DNA of 64,000 nt from Bacteroidetes bacterium UBA7662. Its GTDB lineage: Bacteria > Bacteroidota > Bacteroidia > UBA7662. Below are positions 44,251 to 52,755 of the stretch, piece after piece. The first letter of the stretch is position 1, and every line of letters begins with the position of its first letter. A program made the position numbers and the translations under genes. Below the pieces are notes generated by a model. The model saw nothing but the letters and a program-made list of their open reading frames with translations. It was not told the origin of the DNA and searched no databases. The stretch is taken from the NCBI GenBank assembly GCA_002483345.1, contig DLHS01000005.1:300038-364037 (forward strand). The letters are read 5' to 3'.

Positions 44251-46236
44251 TTAAAATTTGGCAATAATTTGTCCTTTAAGTTCTGAGCGTTCAGGGCCAT
44301 CAATTTCATCCAGCCCGCTTCCCGTATGATCACTGTCGAAGTGCCTCAAAACAGCATAACGCAACCCTAATTCCCAGTTTCTGAAGGGCTTCCATTGCGC
44401 TGTCAATAACCAACGTTGCCCTTCCCCGGAAACGGATGACATGGAAACAGCGTACCGGAGATCGCCTTCCCGGACATAGAGCCGGGTATCAAAGTTGTCG
44501 GTCGCAAAAAGGCATATTTGAGATTGAAAACTCCATTTTTTATCCGGATGTTGGTAGCGTACCGATTGCCAGAAGGCATTACCGGTGGCGTAGGATGGCT
44601 TAAGCTGACGATGATGCTGCCATGACAGTTTACATTCAACATCCGGATGTGGCACCAGCCGCAGTTGTAAGCGCCCTTGCCACCGGTAAACAGCCTCCAG
44701 GGCAGGCCCTGTCTGACTCCGATTCTGAAACGATTCTACTGACCGAAGTCGGAACAACCATTGCTGCTGTCTGGTCGCCTGGTAGTGGATAACCAGCAAT
44801 TTATCGAGTCCGCCAGCGGGTTTGTCAAGCTGAAACCGGAGCCAATCCCATTGATACTGATCTGAAAGCAGTTGTATTTTCCAGTGTTTTGCAGGTTCCC
44901 ACCAACAGCCAATTACCCATCCTTGTTCGCCCTGCAGCTCACTTTTTGTGCTCAGACTTTGCCCCAGGAAGGCGAAGTAGGCCCTGTGGTAACGCCGAAA
45001 GCTGCCTTGCCAGCCAAATTTAGGGTGGGGGGGCCATAAAAAACCAGTAAGCAATGCGGTATGGAGTTTTGCATCAAAAGCCAATTCACCGTAATGTGTC
45101 AGATTCTTCCAGTTATACCGGCCATGAAAGCTGTTCAGCCATTGTTGGTTTTCCTGAAAATCGAACCGTTGATAAGCTTCAGTTCCCTGAAGGAAGTTTT
45201 TTGGCCAGTGATGAAAGACCGTATTTAATCCCAGCAGATAGTGTTTTTTCTTCCACTGTACACTGGCTGCAGCGGTGGTCTCCCGAAGGTTTCTCCACTT
45301 GGATTGTTCTGTGCCGGTGCGAAATAAACCGGCAGTATACAAATTTTGAATGACAGCATTTTCACGGGTTTCATCCTGTTGCAGGGTGCTGTGTTGCAGG
45401 CTGTAGCTGAACATTATTTCAGCCTGCAGGTATTTACTGAGGGAAAGACTCAATCCGGCACCCCGTAGACGATGCCATTCTGCTGCGGAAGCAGAAGGGC
45501 GTAATCCTGCAGTGTATGGTATAGCAAGCAACGGATCACTGCTTTTACCAGCATAAAAACCGGTATTCATGGTAAGCCCGAAGCCCGCCCCGTAGCGCAT
45601 ATCTCCCAGTATCCATTGGAGCCTGTCAGACCGGCCACCGGCGATGGAGAAGCTGAGATGTTTTTGATTTTCTCCCGCATCTTTTTCTATTACGAGACCA
45701 ATTTTTAAATGAGGACTGTCGAGCCGATACCGTAGTAAATGTTGCCAGGTTGTTCCGGGATAATAGGAGAGGTTTTGAGCCGCTCTTCCCGGGGAATATC
45801 CTTGCTGCTCTTGCAGAATACGTTTGCTGCGCCAGAGTATTTGCTGTTTGCAGGCTTGTATTTCAGGTAAAGTGGTTTTCCCGGAAGTGCCTGTCACCAC
45901 CAGCTTACGCCAGTTTTTGAGCATTTCAGGCGAAATCCCTGCTATCTGTTGTAATTCTTCAAAATCAAGCAATGGACCAAAACGCTGCTGATGTTTTTCT
46001 ATTTCCAGCAGTAAGTTTTCATTCATTCCGGGCAGTTGAAGCAGTTGCAATCTGTCTGCCTGATTCCACTTGATTTTATCCGGGTGTTCCCAGCCAAGCT
46101 GCTCCAGCCAGTGACTGCTTTCATCGACTAAAACATCCTCCGTCAGCGCATCCGGCAAAAGCTCGTTTTCAGGCAATTGAGCCCGGGAAGTAGTGAAGGT
46201 CAGCAGTAGTAATCCTACAAAAAACCAGTTGTACAT
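44251..46236 (-). CDS. helix-hairpin-helix protein with outer-membrane barrel region
   Basis: 661 residues. Signal peptide (1-19). Near 63-115 there are two HhH DNA-binding motifs in ComEA style (LLQLPGMNENLL, LQQIAGISPEML). From about 150 to the end it is rich in alternating aromatic strands and ends in Phe (IIAKF), as in outer-membrane beta-barrels. An HhH-barrel fusion could bind DNA at the outer membrane. Overlaps the next gene upstream by 22 bases. Confidence 0.8.
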   Translation of the reverse strand: MYNWFFVGLLLLTFTTSRAQLPENELLPDALTEDVLVDESSHWLEQLGWEHPDKIKWNQADRLQLLQLPGMNENLLLEIEKHQQRFGPLLDFEELQQIAGISPEMLKNWRKLVVTGTSGKTTLPEIQACKQQILWRSKRILQEQQGYSPGRAAQNLSYYPGTTWQHLLRYRLDSPHLKIGLVIEKDAGENQKHLSFSIAGGRSDRLQWILGDMRYGAGFGLTMNTGFYAGKSSDPLLAIPYTAGLRPSASAAEWHRLRGAGLSLSLSKYLQAEIMFSYSLQHSTLQQDETRENAVIQNLYTAGLFRTGTEQSKWRNLRETTAAASVQWKKKHYLLGLNTVFHHWPKNFLQGTEAYQRFDFQENQQWLNSFHGRYNWKNLTHYGELAFDAKLHTALLTGFLWPPHPKFGWQGSFRRYHRAYFAFLGQSLSTKSELQGEQGWVIGCWWEPAKHWKIQLLSDQYQWDWLRFQLDKPAGGLDKLLVIHYQATRQQQWLFRLRSVESFQNRSQTGPALEAVYRWQGRLQLRLVPHPDVECKLSWQHHRQLKPSYATGNAFWQSVRYQHPDKKWSFQSQICLFATDNFDTRLYVREGDLRYAVSMSSVSGEGQRWLLTAQWKPFRNWELGLRYAVLRHFDSDHTGSGLDEIDGPERSELKGQIIAKF

Positions 46237-47024
46237 AATCCCATCCAGTAAGTGGTGCCGGGTGAATTTTGATGCAGGGCATAAAACTGGACTTTGAACT
46301 TTTTCAAGCCGTATTCCAGGCCGACCCCAAGCCTGTTTTGAGAACCGGTGTAGCCAGATAAAATGGCCAGATCGTGTGTAATATGGTAGATCAGTCCACC
46401 CTGGAAGCCGATGCCTGTTTCAGCAGGAGAGAAAACCAACCCCCCGTTCAATTGAAGGGACTCGAACAAATCATGGGTAAATCCACCCTGCAAAACAGGA
46501 AACTGTACGGCTTTTTGCCAGCTATGGTCCGGAAGCAGGTGCTGTTCACAACGTAAATGGACCCACCAATCTTTTTTGAGCTGATAGCTACCGCTCAGTA
46601 CATACCCGGGCAGATCGCTTTTACGGTTTTCTATTTTGAACCGCCTGTGCTGAATTTGTATTCCGATACTGACCCGCGGCCAGCTTTTGCCAAAACCGAT
46701 AAGGTGCTTTTTTTCATGAAAGCCTCCAAACGAGGCATATTCGATGCCCAGGGCCAGCACACCACCTGGCACAGCCATTTGCAACGCCAGCATGGACTCA
46801 CCTGCTCCGACAGTTTGCCATCGGTACCAGCTGCCAGCCGCTGCCATGCTGTTGGCATTTGGAGCCAGTTGATCTGGCTGATTCCAAAGCTGCCAGACAT
46901 CCGGTTTAACACTCCTGTGCAGACCCCGGAGTATGCCTGCCGGCCCTTGCCCTGAAAGCGGAAAAGACAGAAACAGCTGTCCCAGAAAATACAAAAAATA
47001 CCTGCTGCTAAGGGCATGAATCAT
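46215..47024 (-). CDS. predicted outer-membrane beta-barrel protein
   Basis: 269 residues. Signal peptide (1-23 or so), then strand-rich sequence with aromatic girdle residues and a hydrophobic end (CTTGFL). The tail GVGLEYGLKKFKVQFYAL resembles PorV/PorQ-like or other small Bacteroidota barrels, but no named family is certain. It is coupled to the HhH-barrel gene by a 22-base overlap. Confidence 0.65.
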   Translation of the reverse strand: MIHALSSRYFLYFLGQLFLSFPLSGQGPAGILRGLHRSVKPDVWQLWNQPDQLAPNANSMAAAGSWYRWQTVGAGESMLALQMAVPGGVLALGIEYASFGGFHEKKHLIGFGKSWPRVSIGIQIQHRRFKIENRKSDLPGYVLSGSYQLKKDWWVHLRCEQHLLPDHSWQKAVQFPVLQGGFTHDLFESLQLNGGLVFSPAETGIGFQGGLIYHITHDLAILSGYTGSQNRLGVGLEYGLKKFKVQFYALHQNSPGTTYWMGLCTTGFL

Positions 47025-47082
47025 ATCCCGAAATACGGAAAGGGAAATTCCGGAGTCGGGTGTAAACGTTTAAAAATGCGCC

Positions 47083-47123
47083 ATAATGGCATTAATAATG
47101 ACAAAAATGCAGACATAATGTCA
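47083..47123. promoter_or_regulatory. three direct repeats ATAATGNCA upstream of hsp20
   Basis: Nine-mers at 47083, 47095 and 47115 (spacing 12 and 20), with an inverted pair AATGACA/TGTCATT at 47097-47103 and 47119-47125. They lie 100-140 bases before hsp20 and 60-100 after the divergent barrel start. Possible operator, weak. Confidence 0.35.
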
Positions 47124-47223
47124 TTTTTCGGGTCAGGCAGACCAGGAAATTACCTTGAATTGGAATTGGTATACCCTTTGAAAGGACGGTAACAGAACCT
47201 TAAAATATACAGGAGATAAAAAA

Positions 47224-47676
47224 ATGACACTCGTTAAATTCAACAAATCCGAAACATTACCCAACTTCATCGATCGCTTCTTTCAGGGAGACCCCTTCCC
47301 GGGTACAGATTTTTTTCAGGCAAGTCACCTGCCTCAAATGAAATTACCGGCCGTGAACATCCTTGAAAAAGCAGACAGTTTTCTGGTTGAGCTGGCAGTA
47401 CCTGGTCGTAAAAAAGAAGACTTCAAAATAGAGCTTAACGACCAATTGTTGACTATCAGCAGCGAAACAAGCACTGAAAAGGAAGAAAAGGACAAGGATG
47501 GTAAATTCACCCGTCGTGAATTTGGTTTCCAGACTTTCAGCAGAAGTTTTACTTTGCCGCAAAGCATCGATGCCCAGCGCATTGAAGCCCGTTATGAAGA
47601 CGGCGTGTTGCGCCTTGAGCTGGCTAAAAAGGAGGAGGCCAAAGAAAAAGGTCCTCGCCTGATCGATATCAGCTAA
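47224..47676 (+). CDS. small heat shock protein Hsp20
   Basis: 150 residues. Alpha-crystallin domain (about 45-140) with the FLVELAVPGRKKEDFKIEL start and the GVLRLELAKK strand; a C-terminal polar tail (RLIDIS) replaces the I-x-I motif. It holds unfolded proteins under heat stress. A GGAG tract lies 7-11 nt before the ATG. It ends in a strong terminator. Confidence 0.96.
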   Translation: MTLVKFNKSETLPNFIDRFFQGDPFPGTDFFQASHLPQMKLPAVNILEKADSFLVELAVPGRKKEDFKIELNDQLLTISSETSTEKEEKDKDGKFTRREFGFQTFSRSFTLPQSIDAQRIEARYEDGVLRLELAKKEEAKEKGPRLIDIS

Positions 47677-47683
47677 AAAATGC

Positions 47684-47720
47684 AGAGGCTGCCCCCAAAG
47701 GCAGCCTCTTTGCTTTCATG
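47684..47720 (+). terminator. terminator of hsp20
   Basis: Perfect 10-bp stem (47684-47693 with 47700-47709) with a 6-nt loop and a short, interrupted T-rich tail. Confidence 0.85.
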
Positions 47721-47824
47721 CAAATTTCATAATGTTTCAGGGCGTTTCGGATAGAAATCAGTTAAAATCCTGCCAGTCATAAAATCAGTGGCCCATTCTC
47801 CGAAACACTACACCGAAAAAGAAG

Positions 47825-47832
47825 TAAGTTTG
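47825..47832 (+). promoter_or_regulatory. -7 box of the DUF6526 gene
   Basis: TAAGTTTG, a full match, 20 nt before the ATG at 47853. Confidence 0.5.
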
Positions 47833-47852
47833 TGTCGGAATAATGAACTGCC

Positions 47853-48281
47853 ATGCATAAAATTTTTCGCCAGCACTTTCGCTTTCACCCTCTTTTTCAC
47901 TTATTAATATTTCCGCTGGCACTGGCTTTTTTCGGGGTCTGCGTTTATCTCCTTGCCATTTATTACAATGAAGGTTATGGCATTGAGCTGGTTTACTTTG
48001 GTTTGCTGAGTATTCTGATACTGCTCATCGGTCTACAGTCGCGCCAGGTCCCCTTCAGAAATACCAAAAGAATCATCCGGCTGGAAATGCGTCTGCGCTA
48101 TCTTGAAATAAGCGGACAGTCTTTCCGGCACAAAGAGCAACAGTTGCTCATCTCCCAGATCGCGGCACTCAGACTCGCCAGTGATGAAGAACTGGTGGCA
48201 TTGGTTGATGAAGCCATCAACAAAAAATTAACTGCCCGTGAAATACGGGAAAGTATAAAAAATCCGCATCCTCAACATTAG
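47853..48281 (+). CDS. DUF6526 membrane protein
   Basis: 142 residues. Two membrane helices (about 17-37 and 45-62), then a basic helical cytoplasmic part with the pattern RLEMRLRYLEISGQSF and an AI(N/K)-rich tail, matching the DUF6526 family of Bacteroidota. No function is known. Its last codons form one arm of the terminator at 48259. Confidence 0.75.
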   Translation: MHKIFRQHFRFHPLFHLLIFPLALAFFGVCVYLLAIYYNEGYGIELVYFGLLSILILLIGLQSRQVPFRNTKRIIRLEMRLRYLEISGQSFRHKEQQLLISQIAALRLASDEELVALVDEAINKKLTAREIRESIKNPHPQH

Positions 48282-48302
48282 TATTGCCCGGATGCGGATT
48301 TT
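48259..48302. terminator. bidirectional terminator overlapping the DUF6526 stop
   Basis: A 13-bp stem (48259-48271 with 48290-48302) with an 18-nt loop that contains the stop codon. It has T-tracts on both sides: TTTT on plus, a run of T on minus. It ends both DUF6526 and convergent fabH transcription. Confidence 0.8.
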
Positions 48303-48337
48303 CAGGAAGGGGATGATGCGCAGATCGCCGGAAAACT

Positions 48338-49351
48338 TTACCAGCGCAAAACAGCTGATGCCCAGGTGAAACCAGAACCAAACGCGGCAAACATCACAAT
48401 ATCTCCCTTTTTAATCCTGCCTTCGCGCCATGCTTCACTCAGCGCAATGGGAATAGAAGCAGCCGTGGTATTACCGTACCGCATGATGTTGTTGTAAACT
48501 TTCTCCGGAGCAAGACCCATATGTTGCTGAATAAACTGGCTGATGCGCAGATTTGCCTGGTGCGGAATCAGCAAATCAATGTCAGCAGCGGTTAAACCGT
48601 TTGTTTGAAGGGCTTCATTGATGACTTCCGCAAAACGTACAACAGCATGTTTAAAGACAAAATTGCCGTTCATATAGGGGAAATAGTCTATTTCTTCCGG
48701 ATCGTTGCGGCGGATGATGTTAGGGATCCAGTCACGGGTATTAGGTGCAATCAGGGAGAGTTCTTTGGCATGACGGCCTTCGCTGTGCAGGTGGGTAGAT
48801 AAAATACCTCGTTCCTGATCATCGCTGGCTGAAAGGACCACTGCTCCTGCACCATCTCCGAAAATTACACTCACATTGCGGCCACGGGTGGTCATGTCTA
48901 GTCCGCCACTGTGTAATTCAGAACCTATTACCAGCACATGTTTGTACATGCCGGTTTTGATGAACTGGTCTGCCACAGAAAGTCCGTATACAAAGCCCGA
49001 GCATTGATTCCGGATGTCAATGGCACCGATTTCCCTTTTGAGCCCCAGCTGTTCCTGAACCTGTACACCCGGGCCGGGGAAATAGTAGTCGGGGCTAAGC
49101 GTGGCAAAAACAATAAAATCAATATCGTCTGGTGTCAGACCGGCATGTTCTATAGCAATCCTGGCTGCTTTGGTGCCCATGGTAGAAGTTGCATCTTCGC
49201 TTCCGGGAACAACATGCCTGCGTTCTTTGATACCGGTACGCTCTACTATCCAGGCATCGTTGGTTTCCATACGGGCGGCCAGATCGTCGTTGGTGACCAC
49301 ATTTTCAGGTACATAATGCCCGACACCACTGATTACAGATCTTTTTAACAT
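48338..49351 (-). CDS. fabH: beta-ketoacyl-ACP synthase III
   Basis: 337 residues. Starts fatty-acid synthesis by condensing acetyl-CoA (or branched acyl-CoA) with malonyl-ACP. Catalytic triad intact: Cys117 (NQCSGF), His264 (IPHQAN) and Asn294 (RYGNTT). It stands alone, not in a fab/plsX operon, so a specialised primer role is possible. Confidence 0.95.
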   Translation of the reverse strand: MLKRSVISGVGHYVPENVVTNDDLAARMETNDAWIVERTGIKERRHVVPGSEDATSTMGTKAARIAIEHAGLTPDDIDFIVFATLSPDYYFPGPGVQVQEQLGLKREIGAIDIRNQCSGFVYGLSVADQFIKTGMYKHVLVIGSELHSGGLDMTTRGRNVSVIFGDGAGAVVLSASDDQERGILSTHLHSEGRHAKELSLIAPNTRDWIPNIIRRNDPEEIDYFPYMNGNFVFKHAVVRFAEVINEALQTNGLTAADIDLLIPHQANLRISQFIQQHMGLAPEKVYNNIMRYGNTTAASIPIALSEAWREGRIKKGDIVMFAAFGSGFTWASAVLRW

Positions 49352-49424
49352 AAAAGGCTAGTTTGTTTGCCAATATACGGGATAAAAATAAGCCCGGACA
49401 CCGCTTTTGGCATGTTCTTACCGC

Positions 49425-49454
49425 TTGTTAATGTAAGTCACAGGTTTATCTTTG
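49425..49454 (+). promoter_or_regulatory. full -33/-7 promoter of the Hpt gene
   Basis: TTG at 49425-49427, then 19 nt, then TATCTTTG at 49447-49454: the cleanest match in the window to the Bacteroidota promoter. The ATG is 37 nt downstream. Confidence 0.65.
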
Positions 49455-49491
49455 TAAATACACATCAGAAGACCTCTTAACTAACCTGAAT

Positions 49492-49833
49492 ATGTCTGCT
49501 TCTTCCCTGGTAACCTTCGACTACCTGAATGAAATTTCAGGTGGTGATACTGAATTTCAAAAAGAGATTGTTCAGACTTTTCTCGAAGAAATGGTCAATG
49601 AAATCGGTTTACTGCAGGAAGCAACGGCTACTGCCGACTGGGCTGCCGTTGGTAGTCTGGCACATAAAATAAAAGCTCCTATCAGCATGCTTTGTACAAC
49701 ACCGCTTAAAAACCGGGTTTTATTCATAGAGAAAAGTGCAAAAGCAGGAGAGCATCTCGATACTTTACCTGCTGAAGTTGATGCGCTGGTGGCAGATTTG
49801 GGGATGGTAATGGCAGAGTTAAGAGCCTTGTAG
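49492..49833 (+). CDS. stand-alone Hpt-domain protein
   Basis: 113 residues, a single histidine phosphotransfer domain: LAHKIKAPISMLCT near residues 59-72 has the phospho-His followed by K, as in Hpt proteins. It passes phosphate between hybrid kinases and receivers. No kinase or regulator is adjacent, so it is an orphan relay. SixA-like 38315 could dephosphorylate such a protein; this is inference. Confidence 0.9.
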   Translation: MSASSLVTFDYLNEISGGDTEFQKEIVQTFLEEMVNEIGLLQEATATADWAAVGSLAHKIKAPISMLCTTPLKNRVLFIEKSAKAGEHLDTLPAEVDALVADLGMVMAELRAL

Positions 49834-49990
49834 TTCATACCCGCAGTTGCGCTAAAACTGATTTCAACGTATAATTTCACACAAGACACTTCCTGCCGTC
49901 TCGCCGGAAGCTGGCGACGAGATACGGGAATTCCGGACTCCGGACACAGACCACCGGTATCCGGAATGTTCTTTCCGCGTCTTTGTAAGC

Positions 49991-50022
49991 AAAAAAAGAA
50001 GGCTGCCCCAGGGGAGCAGCCT
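49991..50022 (-). terminator. terminator of the T9SS gene at 50050
   Basis: A 7-bp stem (50000-50006 with 50016-50022) extended by C/G pairing in the loop is followed, on the minus strand, by an interrupted T-run (TTCTTTTTTT), 28 bases after the stop. Confidence 0.8.
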
Positions 50023-50049
50023 CATGACCAAATTTATTAAAACCCGGTT

Positions 50050-51609
50050 TTATTTTTTAACAATGCGAAGCGTATGCTGCGCCTTGCCTAATTGCAGCTG
50101 AATCAGATACAAACCAGCAGGCAATTGTGCCAGATCCAGTTTGAAATCACCTAAAGTTTCAGCAGTGCTGATTTCATGCATTTTCAAAAGCTGGCCATTT
50201 AAACCCATTACCCGTGCGAAACCGGTTTCTCCCTTGTTTGGGTCACCGATGCGTATGTTAAGGATATCTGTAGTAGGGTTAGGCCACGCTTCAAAATCAA
50301 GTAGGTCGTACTGACTTGTAGCAGTTGTAGCGCCGGGGTGATAAAAATACTCAACCAGCCGGCTCTCCAGATAACGGTTGCTGTCGATTGACCAGGTAGC
50401 AGTTTCGATCAATACCGGTTTATTGTTGGAAAAAGTATAGGCGTAGGTACTGCCTTCATCTATGACCCAGTTCTGACCATTGAAGTAGGCGTAATGGGAT
50501 TCCATCAACCATGATTGGGCATTAAAGCTGAAATATTCACGGTCTGCAGCTACCCATCCATTGCCATCCGGCAAGTGATAGGTGTATTCGCTGACGAGGT
50601 TGCCCTGATAACTTACGGTATATTTTTCCTCCGCTATCCATACTGTATCCTGCCAGCTCTCGACCACAAACGAGCTTACACGACCTGCCTGCAGGGTACT
50701 TGTGGAGCGCATGCCAATTCCGGTTTGGGTATAAGTAGCCACATAATCTGTTGGTTGCATCAATTGCAACTCCTGAATAGGCAAAATGGCAAAATCTGCC
50801 AGGAATGGGTTGGTCATGCCAAATACATCGGGCCAGTTGGTAAAACCAAAACCCCAACCCATCTGATTGTTTTGAACCGGACTGCCGAAAGCACCGGTGC
50901 TGGGATCGTATTCTTCGGTCAACATGCTCAACGGGTGTCCGTTAGGACTATAAGCAATGTTTTCAGCACGTAAAAGAGGCTCCCAGCCGGTACCGAAAAT
51001 CATATTCAGACTATAGAAGGTAAGACTCGTTACCTGATTGGCGGCATTGTAGGTAGTGACAAGAGAGTCGCCCATCACAGCCGACCAGTTGCCGGAACGC
51101 TGTTGTCGGGTCTGGCCGCCCATGTCGACATAATAAATACGTGATTGAACATTTCCATGGCTGTCATACATCATTTCAAAAAGAATCCTGTCTACCAGCG
51201 TGTTGCCATCGGTTTCCGCGTAGGTATAAGTGGCGAGTTTGCCGGGAGCTGCCCAGCTAAGTGTTTCTCTGGCCTGCAATTCAGGGCCAATACCGAAATC
51301 GAAATAATAGCTCACCTCACTCAGGTCAGCTGAATGGTTGTATTTGTACTGCACATTGGATTGCGGCACAAATTGACCAAGGGTAGGGTCCCAGGAAGAC
51401 TGAACAGCCGAATCTGGATAATAATTGGCAACTGTACGGGCATGTTCACCTCTAAGACTCCAGGCGAGGCGTGCGTTTGCCCTTGTTTCAAGCAATTGCC
51501 GGCTTATTTTTTTTCCTGCAAGAGGATTTTCGGGAAGTGGTCCTGCGGCATGTCCGGAAGCGGCAGCTATGCTGAAGATGATAGCTGTCAAAAGAAAAAC
51601 TTTTTTCAT
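50050..51609 (-). CDS. secreted protein with T9SS sorting domain
   Basis: 519 residues. Signal peptide (1-21, GHAAG), then a 380-residue body of repeats with a YxYxxDGN/LVSEYTYHLPDG pattern, similar to short RHS-like or beta-propeller repeats, and a C-terminal sorting domain (FEAWPNPTTDIL). It is probably exposed on the surface or released by T9SS. No catalytic motif is visible. Confidence 0.85.
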   Translation of the reverse strand: MKKVFLLTAIIFSIAAASGHAAGPLPENPLAGKKISRQLLETRANARLAWSLRGEHARTVANYYPDSAVQSSWDPTLGQFVPQSNVQYKYNHSADLSEVSYYFDFGIGPELQARETLSWAAPGKLATYTYAETDGNTLVDRILFEMMYDSHGNVQSRIYYVDMGGQTRQQRSGNWSAVMGDSLVTTYNAANQVTSLTFYSLNMIFGTGWEPLLRAENIAYSPNGHPLSMLTEEYDPSTGAFGSPVQNNQMGWGFGFTNWPDVFGMTNPFLADFAILPIQELQLMQPTDYVATYTQTGIGMRSTSTLQAGRVSSFVVESWQDTVWIAEEKYTVSYQGNLVSEYTYHLPDGNGWVAADREYFSFNAQSWLMESHYAYFNGQNWVIDEGSTYAYTFSNNKPVLIETATWSIDSNRYLESRLVEYFYHPGATTATSQYDLLDFEAWPNPTTDILNIRIGDPNKGETGFARVMGLNGQLLKMHEISTAETLGDFKLDLAQLPAGLYLIQLQLGKAQHTLRIVKK

Positions 51610-51991
51610 AAAGTTGGGTTTAAATACCCCCGGGCTATGACCAAAGCTGTGCCAAAATTGAAAGCAGGAAAGGGATTGTCGTGAAATGATAAATTGACGA
51701 CGTTGTTGGAGGGAAGGGTGGGATGGGGCGCGGGGATGCTATCGGGTTAGCCTATTGTAGACCACGTATCGCGGAGCAGGGAGGAAGCCCGGAGACTTTC
51801 GTAGCCATGTTTTGCAGGGCGTAAGGATCGCTCAGCCATGGTCTCTTGCCGGAACTGACTACCGGCAATTGACTTTGAGCTTTTTGTGGGGAAGGAGAGT
51901 GGAGCGTGGAGAGTGGAGAGTGGAGAGTGGAGCGTGGAGAGTGGAGCGTGGAGCGTGGAGCGTGGAGGTATTTAAAGTACTGCCTGATGCA
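51610..51991. other. 382-base gene-free region
   Basis: No gene is supported here. It holds the 7-bp tandem repeat (51899-51968) and a G-rich stretch. An apparent open frame is created by the repeat and is not trusted. It separates the T9SS gene and the 3' end of the suf operon, both read leftward. Confidence 0.7.
51899..51968. repeat. ten tandem copies of the 7-bp unit GTGGAGM
   Basis: Ten units GTGGAG with the last base A, C or (final unit) G, at 51899-51968. Because 7 is not a multiple of 3, expansion would shift any frame, which fits a non-coding role. It starts about 20 bases from the suf operon end, so it could form a G-rich structure that affects the mRNA 3' end. Confidence 0.95.
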
Positions 51992-52321
51992 TTACAGAAA
52001 TCCCAGCTCGAGTTTTGCCTCTTCGCTCATAAGGTCCTGGCTCCAGGGAGGATCAAAGGTGAGTTCTACTTTTACACCTTGTACTCCCGGAATGCCTTTG
52101 AGTTTGGCTTCTACTTCTCCAGGCAAAGTGCCGGCAACCGGGCAGGAAGGGGAGGTGAGGGTCATCATTACCGTCATCTCACCACCGGTGGTTACTTTTA
52201 TTTCATAGATGAGACCGAGCTCATATATATCAACAGGGATTTCAGGATCGTAGATTGTTTTGAGTACGCCAATGGCGTCGTTTTGTATTTCTACGAAGCT
52301 GCGTTCAGGCGTAGTTTCCAT
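51992..52321 (-). CDS. SufT-like MIP18/DUF59 protein
   Basis: 109 residues. DUF59 domain: DPEIPVDIYELGLIYEI and TSPSCPVAGTLPGEVE (conserved Cys). Family members help mature iron-sulfur proteins (SufT type). Last gene of the suf operon; overlaps sufE by one base. Confidence 0.9.
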   Translation of the reverse strand: METTPERSFVEIQNDAIGVLKTIYDPEIPVDIYELGLIYEIKVTTGGEMTVMMTLTSPSCPVAGTLPGEVEAKLKGIPGVQGVKVELTFDPPWSQDLMSEEAKLELGFL

Positions 52322-52755
52322 TAACCGGCGATTTGGTTCTGACTGTGAAAAACAAGGGCAAAATTGCGCAATTGCTTGTGCATGCTGGCAAGGCCATTGG
52401 AACGATTGGGTGATAAATGCTCATGCAGACCGATACGTTCCAGCAGGTCGAGCTTTTCATGCAGGATGTCTTCGGGCTTCTGGTGGTTATAAACCTTCAC
52501 CAGCAGCGCAACCATCCCCTTGGAAATAAAAGCATCTGAATCGGCCTGAAAATGTACAAAACCATCCTTCATGGCAGCAGTCAGCCATACCTTGCTCTGG
52601 CAACCGCGGATCAGGTTCTCCTCGGTTTTGGATTCTGCCGGCATGGGTTCCAGAGTTTTACCCAAATCGATGAGGAAGGCGTATTTATCTGTCCAATCCT
52701 CCAGAAAGCTGAAGTCGTCGATGAGTTCGTCTTGTATTTCGCGTATGCTGGCCAT
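52321..52755 (-). CDS. sufE: sulfur acceptor protein SufE
   Basis: 144 residues. Receives sulfur from SufS on Cys52 (LIRGCQSKVWL) and passes it to SufBCD. Overlaps sufT-like and sufS by one base each. Confidence 0.95.
   Translation of the reverse strand: MASIREIQDELIDDFSFLEDWTDKYAFLIDLGKTLEPMPAESKTEENLIRGCQSKVWLTAAMKDGFVHFQADSDAFISKGMVALLVKVYNHQKPEDILHEKLDLLERIGLHEHLSPNRSNGLASMHKQLRNFALVFHSQNQIAG

Noticed and set aside
19840..51968. Possible CRISPR arrays at the tandem repeats
   Set aside because: The units are 7 and 8 bp with no spacers and no cas genes.
51812..52324. Open frame across the 7-bp repeats and the sufT-like gene
   Set aside because: The reading frame comes from the repeat and the antisense of a real gene.
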